NCBI RefSeq assembly: GCF_000010785.1
Contig: NC_013799.1
Span: 124,001-188,000 of the forward strand
Direction of reading: 5' to 3'
Source: Hydrogenobacter thermophilus TK-6
GTDB lineage: Bacteria > Aquificota > Aquificia > Aquificales > Aquificaceae
Length of the DNA stretch: 64,000 nt
Shown: positions 33,874 to 41,432 of the stretch, in pieces
Position numbering within the stretch: position 1 is the first letter of the stretch
How the letters are laid out: the number at the start of each line of letters is the position of its first letter
The notes under the pieces: generated by a model
What the model saw: the letters and a program-made list of their open reading frames with translations, nothing else
What the model was told of the DNA's origin: nothing
Databases searched by the model: none
Program-made: the position numbers and the translations under genes

Positions 33874-34610
33874 GATTTTTTTACTATAAAATCATGTAAA
33901 CTTTTGTAGGCAGACTTCCCCCACACTAAGGCAGGGACAACAAGAAAAGTCAGAAGACCGCCCATCACATCAAAGACGAAGAACCAGTCAATCTGGTAAT
34001 CGCCTCTATCGGGGTCGTATCTGAAGCACCTCAAAAAGAAACCCTCAACCGGTGAGAGTTTTGAGCTTTCTCTCTTTGCTTCAAGCACGGACAGCTTTAT
34101 GTCCCTTACCTTTGGATTCACACCGTATATGTATCTGGATATCTTTCCGGAGGGTGTTATGACCACATAGATGTTTGGATGTTCAAACTCTTCAAGACTT
34201 TTATCGTACCTGTATCGGAAGTCTATAGATTTCAGTAAGCTGTCCACCTGCTCACTTTTTGCCACCACCCAGTTCTCCGGCAGGCTCTGATGCCGGGCAA
34301 ACCTCTTCAGGTCTTCTATGCTGTCCCTTGGGTCAAAGCTAAGGGATATAACCTTTACATCATTCATTAAATCCTTTATAGCTCTTTTGAGACCCTCTGT
34401 CATCAGAGGACATGCGGAGCTACACCTGGTGTATATGGGATTGATGATAATTACCTTACCCCCCGCAAATTCCTTTATCCTCAAGACTTCACCCGTATGT
34501 ATCTCCAAAGGTATGTCAGGTATGTAAGTGCCTATGCTCTTCTTCTCGTCCGGCAGAAAGCTTCCGAAGGCAGTACATACTATAATCAGAAGACTAATAA
34601 GCTTTAGCAT
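33870..34610 (-). CDS. SCO1/SenC family copper chaperone
   Basis: The 246-residue protein has an N-terminal signal anchor (LKLISLLIIVCTAFG), a thioredoxin-like fold with the copper motif CSSAC and the distal His in FEHPNIYV, then a C-terminal membrane helix (VFDVMGGLLTFLVVPALVW). SCO proteins deliver copper to CuA centres. It closes the operon that encodes a CuA subunit, so CuA assembly is the likely job. I start at the ATG at 34610, which overlaps the previous gene by 17 bp; a start at 34667 would lie deeper within it. Confidence 0.88.
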   Translation of the reverse strand: MLKLISLLIIVCTAFGSFLPDEKKSIGTYIPDIPLEIHTGEVLRIKEFAGGKVIIINPIYTRCSSACPLMTEGLKRAIKDLMNDVKVISLSFDPRDSIEDLKRFARHQSLPENWVVAKSEQVDSLLKSIDFRYRYDKSLEEFEHPNIYVVITPSGKISRYIYGVNPKVRDIKLSVLEAKRESSKLSPVEGFFLRCFRYDPDRGDYQIDWFFVFDVMGGLLTFLVVPALVWGKSAYKSLHDFIVKKS

Positions 34611-35862
34611 GTTTATAAATACTGAGCAGGGACTGCCCTGCGTAAAGAATAAAGAGGAGACCTCCAAGGACTGCCATAAGACTTCCCAGCCCTGCTATGT
34701 TCAGTGCGATGAGCACTTTCGTATTCATAACATACTCAAAACCGTAAGTCTTTCTTGGCGCTCCCATTCTTCCTGCCATATAAAAGCCAAGCACCAGAAG
34801 GTTTATACCCATGCTGAGAACTACCGGCTGGAGTTTTGCGACCCTTTCCCAGCATATGTATCCGAGCCTCTCCTTTAATATACTGTAGCCAAGACCCATA
34901 AAAGCTATGCTTACCGCAGACACAACCCCGTGATAGTGAGCCGGCACTCTCAGGTCGCTCTGCATGCCTGCATAAGCCACCACCACCCCAGCATAATAAA
35001 CGCTTACAGAGGACAGCAAAGCTAAGCTGGGGACATCTGCACTTAGCCTGATGTTTTTTAGTACATAGTAAGTGTGGATAAGCACTGGCACACCTGTCCC
35101 AAGCCCGAAGGACATGACTGTTAGAAGTCTAAACTCCCGTGAAAAGATATCGGTAAAGAAGCCTGCCATCAGCAAAGATGGGAAGACAAGGAGGAGAAAG
35201 TTTACCGTGCTCAGAAGAGGGGAAGAGACCTCCTTTCCGTTGCCCCTCTTTAAAAGCTCGTGCCAGACGGCCAGCATCACCGAGGCATAAAGAAACTGCT
35301 GAAGATGCCCCGGAATCCAGAAGAGCCTCTCAAAGTAAAGCTTTTGCCCACCTTCCGCATTTGCTATGAAGAAGGAGGGGATTAACGAAAGAAGTGTGGC
35401 AAGCCCCAGTGCCACGGACATGGCATAAAGCTGGGGTATGTTTTCAAAGGAGGTTATTTCCTTGAGCTTTTTGACCCTGCTGAGAGCTTCAAAGAAGAAG
35501 GCAAGGAAGAAGACAAAAAGCCCAGCATAGAAGATTGGACTATCAATAACCGGGATATAATTGTTCAGGTAAGGTTCACCGTAAGGTAAAAGGCAGGAAA
35601 GGGAAAGAAGAAGCATACCCAGTAGGGTGGCTGGAGGTGCAACTCTTCCCTTCCTGCCTTCCTTATAGTGCCAGTAGGCGAGAGTAAAGGTCATGAGCCA
35701 TACAGTTATGGAGAAGGTTACATGTCCAACAAGAAAGTGGTAAAAGAGGCTCGGGGACTTCAAGAGAGAAAAAGCGGGCGCGCGCGTTAGAGCTATGAGA
35801 AGTCCAAAAACTCCAGCCTGAACAAGAGACAGAAGGGAGAGGGAGAGGTAGAAGAGGCGCAT
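34594..35862 (-). CDS. Second haem-copper oxidase subunit I-like membrane protein
   Basis: The 422-residue protein has about 12 membrane helices and a reduced set of haem-copper motifs: His47 in FLVGHVTF, His186 in WIPGHLQQ (where oxidases have GHPEVY), His263 in LIHTYYV (a second His of the CuB pair is missing) and His309/His311 in AHYHG. The cross-linked Tyr is absent. It starts as TGATG on the stop of the preceding subunit I gene, so the two are translationally coupled. It could be an NO reductase-like subunit, a partner carrying only haem, or a separate enzyme. No matching entry is known to me. Confidence 0.6.
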   Translation of the reverse strand: MRLFYLSLSLLSLVQAGVFGLLIALTRAPAFSLLKSPSLFYHFLVGHVTFSITVWLMTFTLAYWHYKEGRKGRVAPPATLLGMLLLSLSCLLPYGEPYLNNYIPVIDSPIFYAGLFVFFLAFFFEALSRVKKLKEITSFENIPQLYAMSVALGLATLLSLIPSFFIANAEGGQKLYFERLFWIPGHLQQFLYASVMLAVWHELLKRGNGKEVSSPLLSTVNFLLLVFPSLLMAGFFTDIFSREFRLLTVMSFGLGTGVPVLIHTYYVLKNIRLSADVPSLALLSSVSVYYAGVVVAYAGMQSDLRVPAHYHGVVSAVSIAFMGLGYSILKERLGYICWERVAKLQPVVLSMGINLLVLGFYMAGRMGAPRKTYGFEYVMNTKVLIALNIAGLGSLMAVLGGLLFILYAGQSLLSIYKHAKAY

Positions 35863-37529
35863 CACTTTACCTCCCACATGGCTGCGAGCCAACCCCAGTT
35901 TAGAAGCAGGAACACGAGGAACACACCCATAAAAAGGAGAGTGAGGGTTAAAGTTCCCGGTGCTTCAAAGCCGTGATGCTCTTTAGCGGGAGGCGGTGGT
36001 GATGCGATCTGCAGTTGCATGTCCTGAGGACCCCTGACAGGCTGTCCCAAGAAGACGGAAAAGACCACTATAAGTATCCACATCAAAGCACCTATAACTG
36101 CGGTTATTCCACCTATGGCAAAGAGAACCCAGAAGAAGTCAACCGCAGGGTTAAAGGTGTAAGTGAAGGGACCTCCGGAGAAGGTTATGTCGTAATGCCT
36201 TCTTGGAACACCGAAGGCTCCAAGGATGTACATGGAAACAGCCAAGACAGCTATGCCGAGCCCAAAGACCCAGGGCTGTGCCTTGGCAAGCCCAAAGAAA
36301 GCAATCTTCTTCCTGAATATGAGAGGTATCAGGTAGTAGGTAGCTCCCATGAAAGCGAGAGTAGTTCCACCTACAACAGTACCCTTAAAGTGTCCGGGTA
36401 TGGAAAGTGTGTTGTGGACTATGATGTTAGTCTGCTCCATGCCGTTGACCACACCTGTGACACCACCTATGAAGCCAAAGATGATTATGGAGAGGAATAC
36501 TGCGGAAAAGGCGGGATTGCCCCAGGGTGCGTTCTTAAGCCAGTCAAAGAGTCCTTTGGTAAAGCCTCTCCTCCTTTGGGCGGATTCTACTGCAGAAGGT
36601 ACTGCGAAAGCATGTATCATAGAAGCAAGGACTGCTATGTACATGATGTAGCTGGTGTTAAACACCTTCCACGCGGGACTGGGTCCAGGGTCAACAAGAA
36701 GGTGGTGAGCGGAAGCTACATTTATACCTATCACGTAAAACACAAAGGCAAATCTGCTCACCTTCTCGTTTATGGACGCACCGCCTACCGTTAAGAAGGC
36801 TCCCAGATACCACACAGCTATCATAGCGGTCACATTTATCTGCTGGGAGGAGTGTCCAAGACCCCACCATACGAGTTTATAAACCCCCGCATCTATGCTC
36901 TTTATGATGCCCAAAGACCAGAGGAGTGTAGGTATGTATATGATGGCACCTGTTGCGAGGGTAAGGGTGGCTATTATAGCCGCAGCTACAAGACCAAATG
37001 TGAAAAGGGGTAAGGAATCACCGTAAGTCCTCTCCTTTCTGGCTATGAGCAGGTTGGCAAAGAAGAGAAAGACGCCTATCAAGGCACCTACCGCAAAGAG
37101 AATTATGCCAAGGTAGTAAATAGGGCTTGCCTGGAGTGGAGCGTAGGAGGTCATGAGCACATCCGCACTGCCGGTAAGAATGGTGTAGTTAACCAGCAAA
37201 AAGCCAAGAACCATAAGGATAAAGGCAAGCCAGCCAAACTTGGGAGAGGACATACGGGAGTTTAGAACGACGGTGGAACCAAAGTAAAGACCCGCAACCT
37301 CAAAGAAGATTATCCAGAATATGAGAGCGTTAAGACCGTGAAGGGTAAGGATTCGGTAGTACCACTCCACAGGCAGGAGGTGAACCACCTGCCACCTCGT
37401 GAGAACAAGAAGCAGAGCCGCTATGACACCTACTAGCAGAGAGACAACGGCCATGACTGCGTTTAGCTGTATAAGTCTCTCCGCCCTTAAATCCACCTTT
37501 AGACCCGTTATATCGCATGTTCTAAACAT
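35862..37529 (-). CDS. Haem-copper oxidase superfamily subunit I, candidate CuA-type NO reductase
   Basis: The 555-residue protein has about 13-14 membrane helices. Ligands seen are His64 (LTLHGLNAL, low-spin haem), His226 (GHSSQQ), His275-His276 (SAHHLLVD, CuB) and His380 (IPGHFKG, high-spin haem). The oxidase motif GHPEVY is GHSSQQ, so the catalytic Tyr is Gln230. The usual second His of GHFH, a low-spin haem ligand, is Lys382. Loss of the Tyr is typical of NO reductases of this superfamily. With nirS and nosZ adjacent and no cNor/qNor present, NO to N2O reduction is the best inference. An oxidase-like role is possible. Confidence 0.7.
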   Translation of the reverse strand: MFRTCDITGLKVDLRAERLIQLNAVMAVVSLLVGVIAALLLVLTRWQVVHLLPVEWYYRILTLHGLNALIFWIIFFEVAGLYFGSTVVLNSRMSSPKFGWLAFILMVLGFLLVNYTILTGSADVLMTSYAPLQASPIYYLGIILFAVGALIGVFLFFANLLIARKERTYGDSLPLFTFGLVAAAIIATLTLATGAIIYIPTLLWSLGIIKSIDAGVYKLVWWGLGHSSQQINVTAMIAVWYLGAFLTVGGASINEKVSRFAFVFYVIGINVASAHHLLVDPGPSPAWKVFNTSYIMYIAVLASMIHAFAVPSAVESAQRRRGFTKGLFDWLKNAPWGNPAFSAVFLSIIIFGFIGGVTGVVNGMEQTNIIVHNTLSIPGHFKGTVVGGTTLAFMGATYYLIPLIFRKKIAFFGLAKAQPWVFGLGIAVLAVSMYILGAFGVPRRHYDITFSGGPFTYTFNPAVDFFWVLFAIGGITAVIGALMWILIVVFSVFLGQPVRGPQDMQLQIASPPPPAKEHHGFEAPGTLTLTLLFMGVFLVFLLLNWGWLAAMWEVK

Positions 37530-37541
37530 GACCAGACCTCC

Positions 37542-38072
37542 TCACTCCTTTACTATGATTTTGCCTATCATCGTATGATGTCCTATACCGCAAAACTCGT
37601 TGCAAATTATGGCAAACTCTCCGGTGGAAGTGGGCTTAAAGGTAAGCACATAGTCGTAGCCCGGATACACCATAAAGTTCATATTCACAGGCTGAAGAGA
37701 AAAGCCATGAAGCAGGTCAAGGGAGGATATGTGAAACCTGTACTCCTGACCCTTCTTTAACACAAGCACTGGTTCCCACCTCCACATCTTAGCCACCAGA
37801 AACACATCACTGTTTGGGGGAGGTTCAACAACCGGTATGCCGTTCATCTCACCCGTCCTGTACTTGTTGATAAAAGCGTTGGCAAGAGCGTTAAACTCCT
37901 GAGGCGTAGTCCTGTAAGTGGTGAAGGAGGGGTTCTGTCTGCCGTAGATGTGCCACACTATCATCCAGAAAAAGAGGATAAGACAAACCACCAGAGCTAA
38001 GGCTATCCACATCTTCTCGTCTTTTGCCACCCTCTTGTAGTACCATCCTTCCTCAGGCGGTAAAAGAGCCAT
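37542..38072 (-). CDS. CuA-containing subunit II of the haem-copper enzyme
   Basis: The 176-residue protein has one membrane helix (about residues 20-42) and a periplasmic cupredoxin domain. All CuA ligands are visible: His122 (LLHGF), Cys157, Glu159 and Cys161 (CNEFC), His165 and Met168 (GHHTM). It takes electrons from cytochrome c or another carrier and passes them to subunit I, which follows 12 bp downstream. The short, single-helix form resembles B-type (ba3-like) oxidases and CuA-containing NO reductases. Confidence 0.9.
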   Translation of the reverse strand: MALLPPEEGWYYKRVAKDEKMWIALALVVCLILFFWMIVWHIYGRQNPSFTTYRTTPQEFNALANAFINKYRTGEMNGIPVVEPPPNSDVFLVAKMWRWEPVLVLKKGQEYRFHISSLDLLHGFSLQPVNMNFMVYPGYDYVLTFKPTSTGEFAIICNEFCGIGHHTMIGKIIVKE

Positions 38073-38073
38073 C

Positions 38074-38247
38074 TCACTTACCTCCTAAAAGAGACTGTTT
38101 TAGTTCTGCGGGTATTGGCGAGAGCCACGCCAACTCTATGAGCCCCCATATGAGATAGGAGACCGCATAGATGGTAACTCCCAAAAAGAGCAGAAGCATA
38201 AAATCGTCCAACACCAGTTGAAGAAAGGGTGTCTTTCTTTCCTCCAT
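38074..38247 (-). CDS. 57-residue single-helix membrane subunit of the haem-copper enzyme
   Basis: This short ORF reads from the ATG at 38247, after an excellent ribosome-binding site (CGGAGGTG), to a TGA at 38074, two bases before the CuA gene start. It contains one hydrophobic helix (LLLFLGVTIYAVSYLIWGLIEL) and a polar C-terminus. Small single-helix subunits (such as subunit IIa of ba3 oxidase) are common in this superfamily. It is the first gene of the operon; its promoter and a putative operator lie just upstream. Confidence 0.7.
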   Translation of the reverse strand: MEERKTPFLQLVLDDFMLLLFLGVTIYAVSYLIWGLIELAWLSPIPAELKQSLLGGK

Positions 38248-38260
38248 AGTGGCACCTCCG

Positions 38261-38274
38261 TAAGGATTTACTTA
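38261..38274. promoter_or_regulatory. Putative operator (TAAG-N6-CTTA) in the leader of the CuA operon
   Basis: Read on the minus strand the 14 bp are TAAGTAAATCCTTA, a perfect 4-6-4 inverted repeat matching the nirS element at 12 of 14 bases. It begins right at the predicted transcription start (about 38275) and ends before the ribosome-binding site, a repressor-like position. Confidence 0.5.
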
Positions 38275-38281
38275 CTTGAAA

Positions 38282-38310
38282 ATATTAATACTTGAAGGTA
38301 AATAAAGCAA
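38282..38310 (-). promoter_or_regulatory. Promoter of the CuA/haem-copper operon (TTGCTT-N17-TAATAT)
   Basis: On the minus strand TTGCTT (38310-38305) and TAATAT (38287-38282) are 17 bp apart. The predicted start is near 38275. A direct repeat TACTTGAA (38273-38280 and 38289-38296, plus strand) flanks the -10 box. Confidence 0.5.
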
Positions 38311-38347
38311 GAATTAAATTTACCACAATATTAAGATAATTTAAAAT

Positions 38348-38376
38348 CTGACAAAATCGCGCACGCATGCTACATT
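38348..38376 (+). promoter_or_regulatory. Promoter of the cytochrome b fusion gene (CTGACA-N17-TACATT)
   Basis: On the plus strand CTGACA (38348-38353) and TACATT (38371-38376) are spaced by 17 bp and point toward the gene at 38415, with a predicted start near 38383. Confidence 0.5.
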
Positions 38377-38382
38377 AATTAG

Positions 38383-38396
38383 TAAGTAATCACTTG
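38383..38396. promoter_or_regulatory. Putative operator TAAGTAATCACTTG at the cytochrome b transcription start
   Basis: This near-palindrome matches the nirS element at 12 of 14 bases and sits at about +1 to +14 of the predicted transcript, directly before the AAGGAGG ribosome-binding site (38398-38404). The placement mirrors that at the divergent CuA operon. Confidence 0.5.
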
Positions 38397-38414
38397 CAAG
38401 GAGGTGCATGATAG

Positions 38415-40358
38415 ATGGAAACTCTGCAGAAGGTTTCTCCTCTTTACATGGCTTTTCAGAGACTGTCCTACGCGGTTAGTACGTTTTTTACCTCAAGGCT
38501 AAATCCTCTGTATCATCTGGGTGCAATAGCAGTATTCCTTTTGGTGGTAGATGCTCTTTCGGGTATATACCTTTTCTTCTTTTACAGCATAGACCCTCAG
38601 ACCTCCCACGCTTCTGTAGAAGCTATCTCCAGTAGCTTTATAGGGAACATAATGAGAGGTATTCACAGGTACTCTTCTGATGCTCTCATACTCACCACTT
38701 TAGCCCACATGATACATGTGATAATAACGGACCGCTTCAGGATGTTCAGATGGGTGGCCTGGGTAACTGGTGTGGCAACCCTTCTGATATTCTTAGCCAT
38801 AGGTGTATCTGGGTACATACTTGTCTGGGATACAAGAGCTCAGCTTACGGGTCTCCTTACCGCCAAGTTCTTCTCCTTCCTGCCGGTCTTTGGTGATGCC
38901 CTCATGAGCGCCTTCTTGGGGAGTGATATAAAGTACCTGGGGGGTCTTTTCAGAATACTCCTCTTTGCCCACATAGCCCTAACCATACTCATCGTCTTTA
39001 CCCTGTGGATACATGTGATGAGAAACGCAAGACCAAGGCTCATACCTCCCAGATTCCTTTACATAACCATCACTTTACTTCTAATATTACTTTCCATAAT
39101 TTTCCCGGCTAAGAGCGACCCGCCCGCCTACATAAACAAGCTCCCCTTTGAGATGAGCGTAGACTGGTTTTATCTATTTGGATACCCTCTGCTCAAGTAC
39201 ATACCCATGTCTGCCAACTGGCTGTTCTTCCTAGGCTTTTTTGCCTTTCTCTTCCTCTTCCCTTGGCTTATCAAAGGCAAGAGAAATCCTCCTGCGCATA
39301 TAGACTTTGAAAAGTGTACAGGCTGTGAACAGTGCTATATAGACTGCCCTTACGAGGCTATAACCATGAAGGATTTTGAGGATAAAAAGAAGGCTGTCCT
39401 CAACGAGAGCAAGTGTGCCGGCTGTGGTATATGCGTGGGTTCTTGCAGTGTGCAGGCAATAGACATTCCCACTTTCCCCATAGAGGAAGTTATTAAGGGA
39501 GTGAGTCAAGAAAGCCCTTCCTATGTAGCCTTCAGGTGTCCCTTCAGCGCACTGCCGCCAAAGAGAAAGGATTTGCTCACCTTTACCCTCCCTTGTGCAG
39601 GAGCTTTGAACACTTACTACGCAGAGGAGATACTCCGCAGGGGAGTAAAAGGCATAGTGATCATCTCCTGTGAGTACGAGGACTGCTACTTTAGAGAGGG
39701 CAACAAGTGGCTTGAAGAGCGCTATGAAAGGAAGAGAAGACCCATTCTCAGGAAGAGAGTGGAAGGCGGAAGGATTCTTGTGCTTGAGGCTCCCTATGTA
39801 AAGTCCATAGAGAGAGAGGTGGAGGAATTTATAAACTCGTCTAAGGAAGGGCGTGAGGTTAAGGTTGTACCTTCCGGCAGACTGAACTACGCTTTTGCAA
39901 GCCTTGTAATATCACTACCCATATTCCTCTTTTATCCACTTACCACCCATAAGGTATCCTTCTATCCCAAAGAGAAGTCCGCAGTGGTTTTAAGCTTCAA
40001 ATACAGGTCCTCACCCGTTGTGGAGGTCTACAAGGAGGAGGGAAAAGGTCTTAAGCACATGCAAACTCAGCTGGCTATAGTGAAGGAGAGGTCTCCCGTG
40101 AGGGTTGAGTTTTATGAAGGTGGGAAGCTCGTATATTCCAAGGTATTTAACCCGAGGGGGATAAGGAAGGATGCATCCGTTTTTGTTTACGAGGAGCTAC
40201 TTTTACCACCAGGTAAGCATAGCCTGAGGGTGCGCCTTGAGGAGACCAAAGGTAAGAGAGAGGTAAAGGAGGTCAAGCTTGACGCTCATCTGAAAGCAAA
40301 GGATAGCTTGCTGATAACCTATGACGAGGACTCTGGGGGCTTCGTTGTTCTGAGATGA
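38415..40358 (+). CDS. Cytochrome b / two-[4Fe-4S] ferredoxin / MvhD-like fusion protein
   Basis: The 647-residue protein starts with a cytochrome b of the bc-complex type. Two His-x13-His pairs (His84/His98 and His186/His200) would bind two haems across about seven helices. Two ferredoxin motifs follow (C301-C304-C307-C311 and C334-C337-C340-C344). An MvhD/FlpD-like domain comes next, with Cys375, Cys394, Cys419 and Cys424 (ISCEYEDCYFREGN). The end has one more helix (FASLVISLPIFLFYPLT) and a beta-rich domain. No cytochrome c1 or Rieske gene is adjacent. It may move electrons between quinol and the nitrogen-oxide reductases, possibly with a soluble [Fe-S] partner. It is divergent from the CuA operon. 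Confidence 0.8.
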   Translation: METLQKVSPLYMAFQRLSYAVSTFFTSRLNPLYHLGAIAVFLLVVDALSGIYLFFFYSIDPQTSHASVEAISSSFIGNIMRGIHRYSSDALILTTLAHMIHVIITDRFRMFRWVAWVTGVATLLIFLAIGVSGYILVWDTRAQLTGLLTAKFFSFLPVFGDALMSAFLGSDIKYLGGLFRILLFAHIALTILIVFTLWIHVMRNARPRLIPPRFLYITITLLLILLSIIFPAKSDPPAYINKLPFEMSVDWFYLFGYPLLKYIPMSANWLFFLGFFAFLFLFPWLIKGKRNPPAHIDFEKCTGCEQCYIDCPYEAITMKDFEDKKKAVLNESKCAGCGICVGSCSVQAIDIPTFPIEEVIKGVSQESPSYVAFRCPFSALPPKRKDLLTFTLPCAGALNTYYAEEILRRGVKGIVIISCEYEDCYFREGNKWLEERYERKRRPILRKRVEGGRILVLEAPYVKSIEREVEEFINSSKEGREVKVVPSGRLNYAFASLVISLPIFLFYPLTTHKVSFYPKEKSAVVLSFKYRSSPVVEVYKEEGKGLKHMQTQLAIVKERSPVRVEFYEGGKLVYSKVFNPRGIRKDASVFVYEELLLPPGKHSLRVRLEETKGKREVKEVKLDAHLKAKDSLLITYDEDSGGFVVLR

Positions 40359-40663
40359 AGGATCCACTCTGCCATCCTCTCCGCCTCCTCCTTGCTCACC
40401 TTCTGAGGAGGCATGCACTCCCACCTTGCCTTCCACTTTCCGCAGGAACCTTCCAGTATGCTTTTCACAAGTATATCTTTCTCTTCGTATCTTTGGGATA
40501 TGTCAAAGAAGGAAGGTCCTACCAAGGACCTTTTAGTATCGTGACAGTCAGTGCATCCTCTCCATCTAATAAGCTCCTTCGTGTTTATTGCCAGGCTTGG
40601 CTTTTCTTCCACCTTTGCCTTCTCGCAGGAAAGCACGAAAAGAAAAACAAGCAAAAGCCACAT
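40319..40663 (-). CDS. Lipoprotein cytochrome c in the nos cluster
   Basis: The 114-residue protein has a lipobox (FVLSC) after a hydrophobic segment and one haem c site (CTDCHD). MPPQKV is the probable distal Met region. It resembles the small monohaem cytochromes (NosC-like) of clade II nos clusters that pass electrons to NosZ. I start at the ATG at 40663 because AAAGGAGGG precedes it; a longer start at 40690 lies inside nosY. Its 3' end overlaps the antisense cytochrome b fusion gene by 40 bp. Confidence 0.8.
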   Translation of the reverse strand: MWLLLVFLFVLSCEKAKVEEKPSLAINTKELIRWRGCTDCHDTKRSLVGPSFFDISQRYEEKDILVKSILEGSCGKWKARWECMPPQKVSKEEAERMAEWILHLRTTKPPESSS

Positions 40664-40664
40664 C

Positions 40665-41432
40665 TTAAAAATCCCTCCTTTTGAAGACACTCAGGTTCAA
40701 AAGAAATACTAATAAAGTGTAAAGGGCAGAGAGTAAGGCAGGTAGAAACCAGAGGTCTTTAAGGTAGTTAGCCAACCACCTTCCCACAAAGCCCATAAGC
40801 TCATAAAGTCCCACCTCCATAAGAAGAGTGAGCCTCAACAGGTCTATAGGATTTAAAAGTGTGAGGGTCAGAAGCATCTTTTCCACAGGGTAGTCGGAAA
40901 GAGCTATTACAAGGTACAAAAGTATAGCGTCATAGAATACGCAGAAGAAAAGCCAAAGAAAGAGGGAAAAGCCAAATCCTCTTATCCTGTCTTCCACCAG
41001 TAAGGATGAAAGGATACCTAAGCTTACAAAAAGCGGTACCAAAAAGAGGTTAAGAAGTACGCACCTAAAAAAACCCTGGTTGTAGCCCACCAAGTAGTAA
41101 AAGGGAAGCAGGGAACCAAGCAGATAGCTGATGGAGAGGGATAGGCTTAAGCTGACATTAATGGAAAGCATTAGGGTAGACCTCTTTACGGGTTGTGAAA
41201 GGAGGAACTCAAAAAAGTTCCTGTTACTATAAAGGTATGTGGTAGAAAGAAGAAGGGAGAAAAGGGAAAGAGAAAGAGAGGAGAGGTTGCCATAACTCAC
41301 CACAGCCTTTTCTACGCTCCTCCCAAACTCAAGCAGTATGTATACTACCAAGGCATAAAAGAAAAAGGTTGCCAAAACCCATCTACTCTTCAAGAGGTCA
41401 TAGAAGATATACTTGGTTAATTTAACAAACAA
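40665..41432 (-). CDS. nosY: ABC transporter permease NosY
   Basis: The 255-residue protein is hydrophobic, with six predicted helices and the ABC-2 permease layout. The N-terminal TKYIFYDLLKSRWVLATFFFYAL segment fits. With NosF (the ATPase) and NosD it forms the NosDFY complex needed for CuZ-centre maturation of N2O reductase. It overlaps nosF by 16 bp. Confidence 0.88.
   Translation of the reverse strand: MFVKLTKYIFYDLLKSRWVLATFFFYALVVYILLEFGRSVEKAVVSYGNLSSLSLSLFSLLLSTTYLYSNRNFFEFLLSQPVKRSTLMLSINVSLSLSLSISYLLGSLLPFYYLVGYNQGFFRCVLLNLFLVPLFVSLGILSSLLVEDRIRGFGFSLFLWLFFCVFYDAILLYLVIALSDYPVEKMLLTLTLLNPIDLLRLTLLMEVGLYELMGFVGRWLANYLKDLWFLPALLSALYTLLVFLLNLSVFKRRDF

Noticed and set aside
36015-36794. 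A 259-codon open frame on the plus strand inside the haem-copper subunit I gene
   Set aside because: It is antisense to a clearly conserved membrane protein, has no ribosome-binding site, and its translation is low-complexity and unlike any protein family; it is a shadow of codon bias on the other strand.
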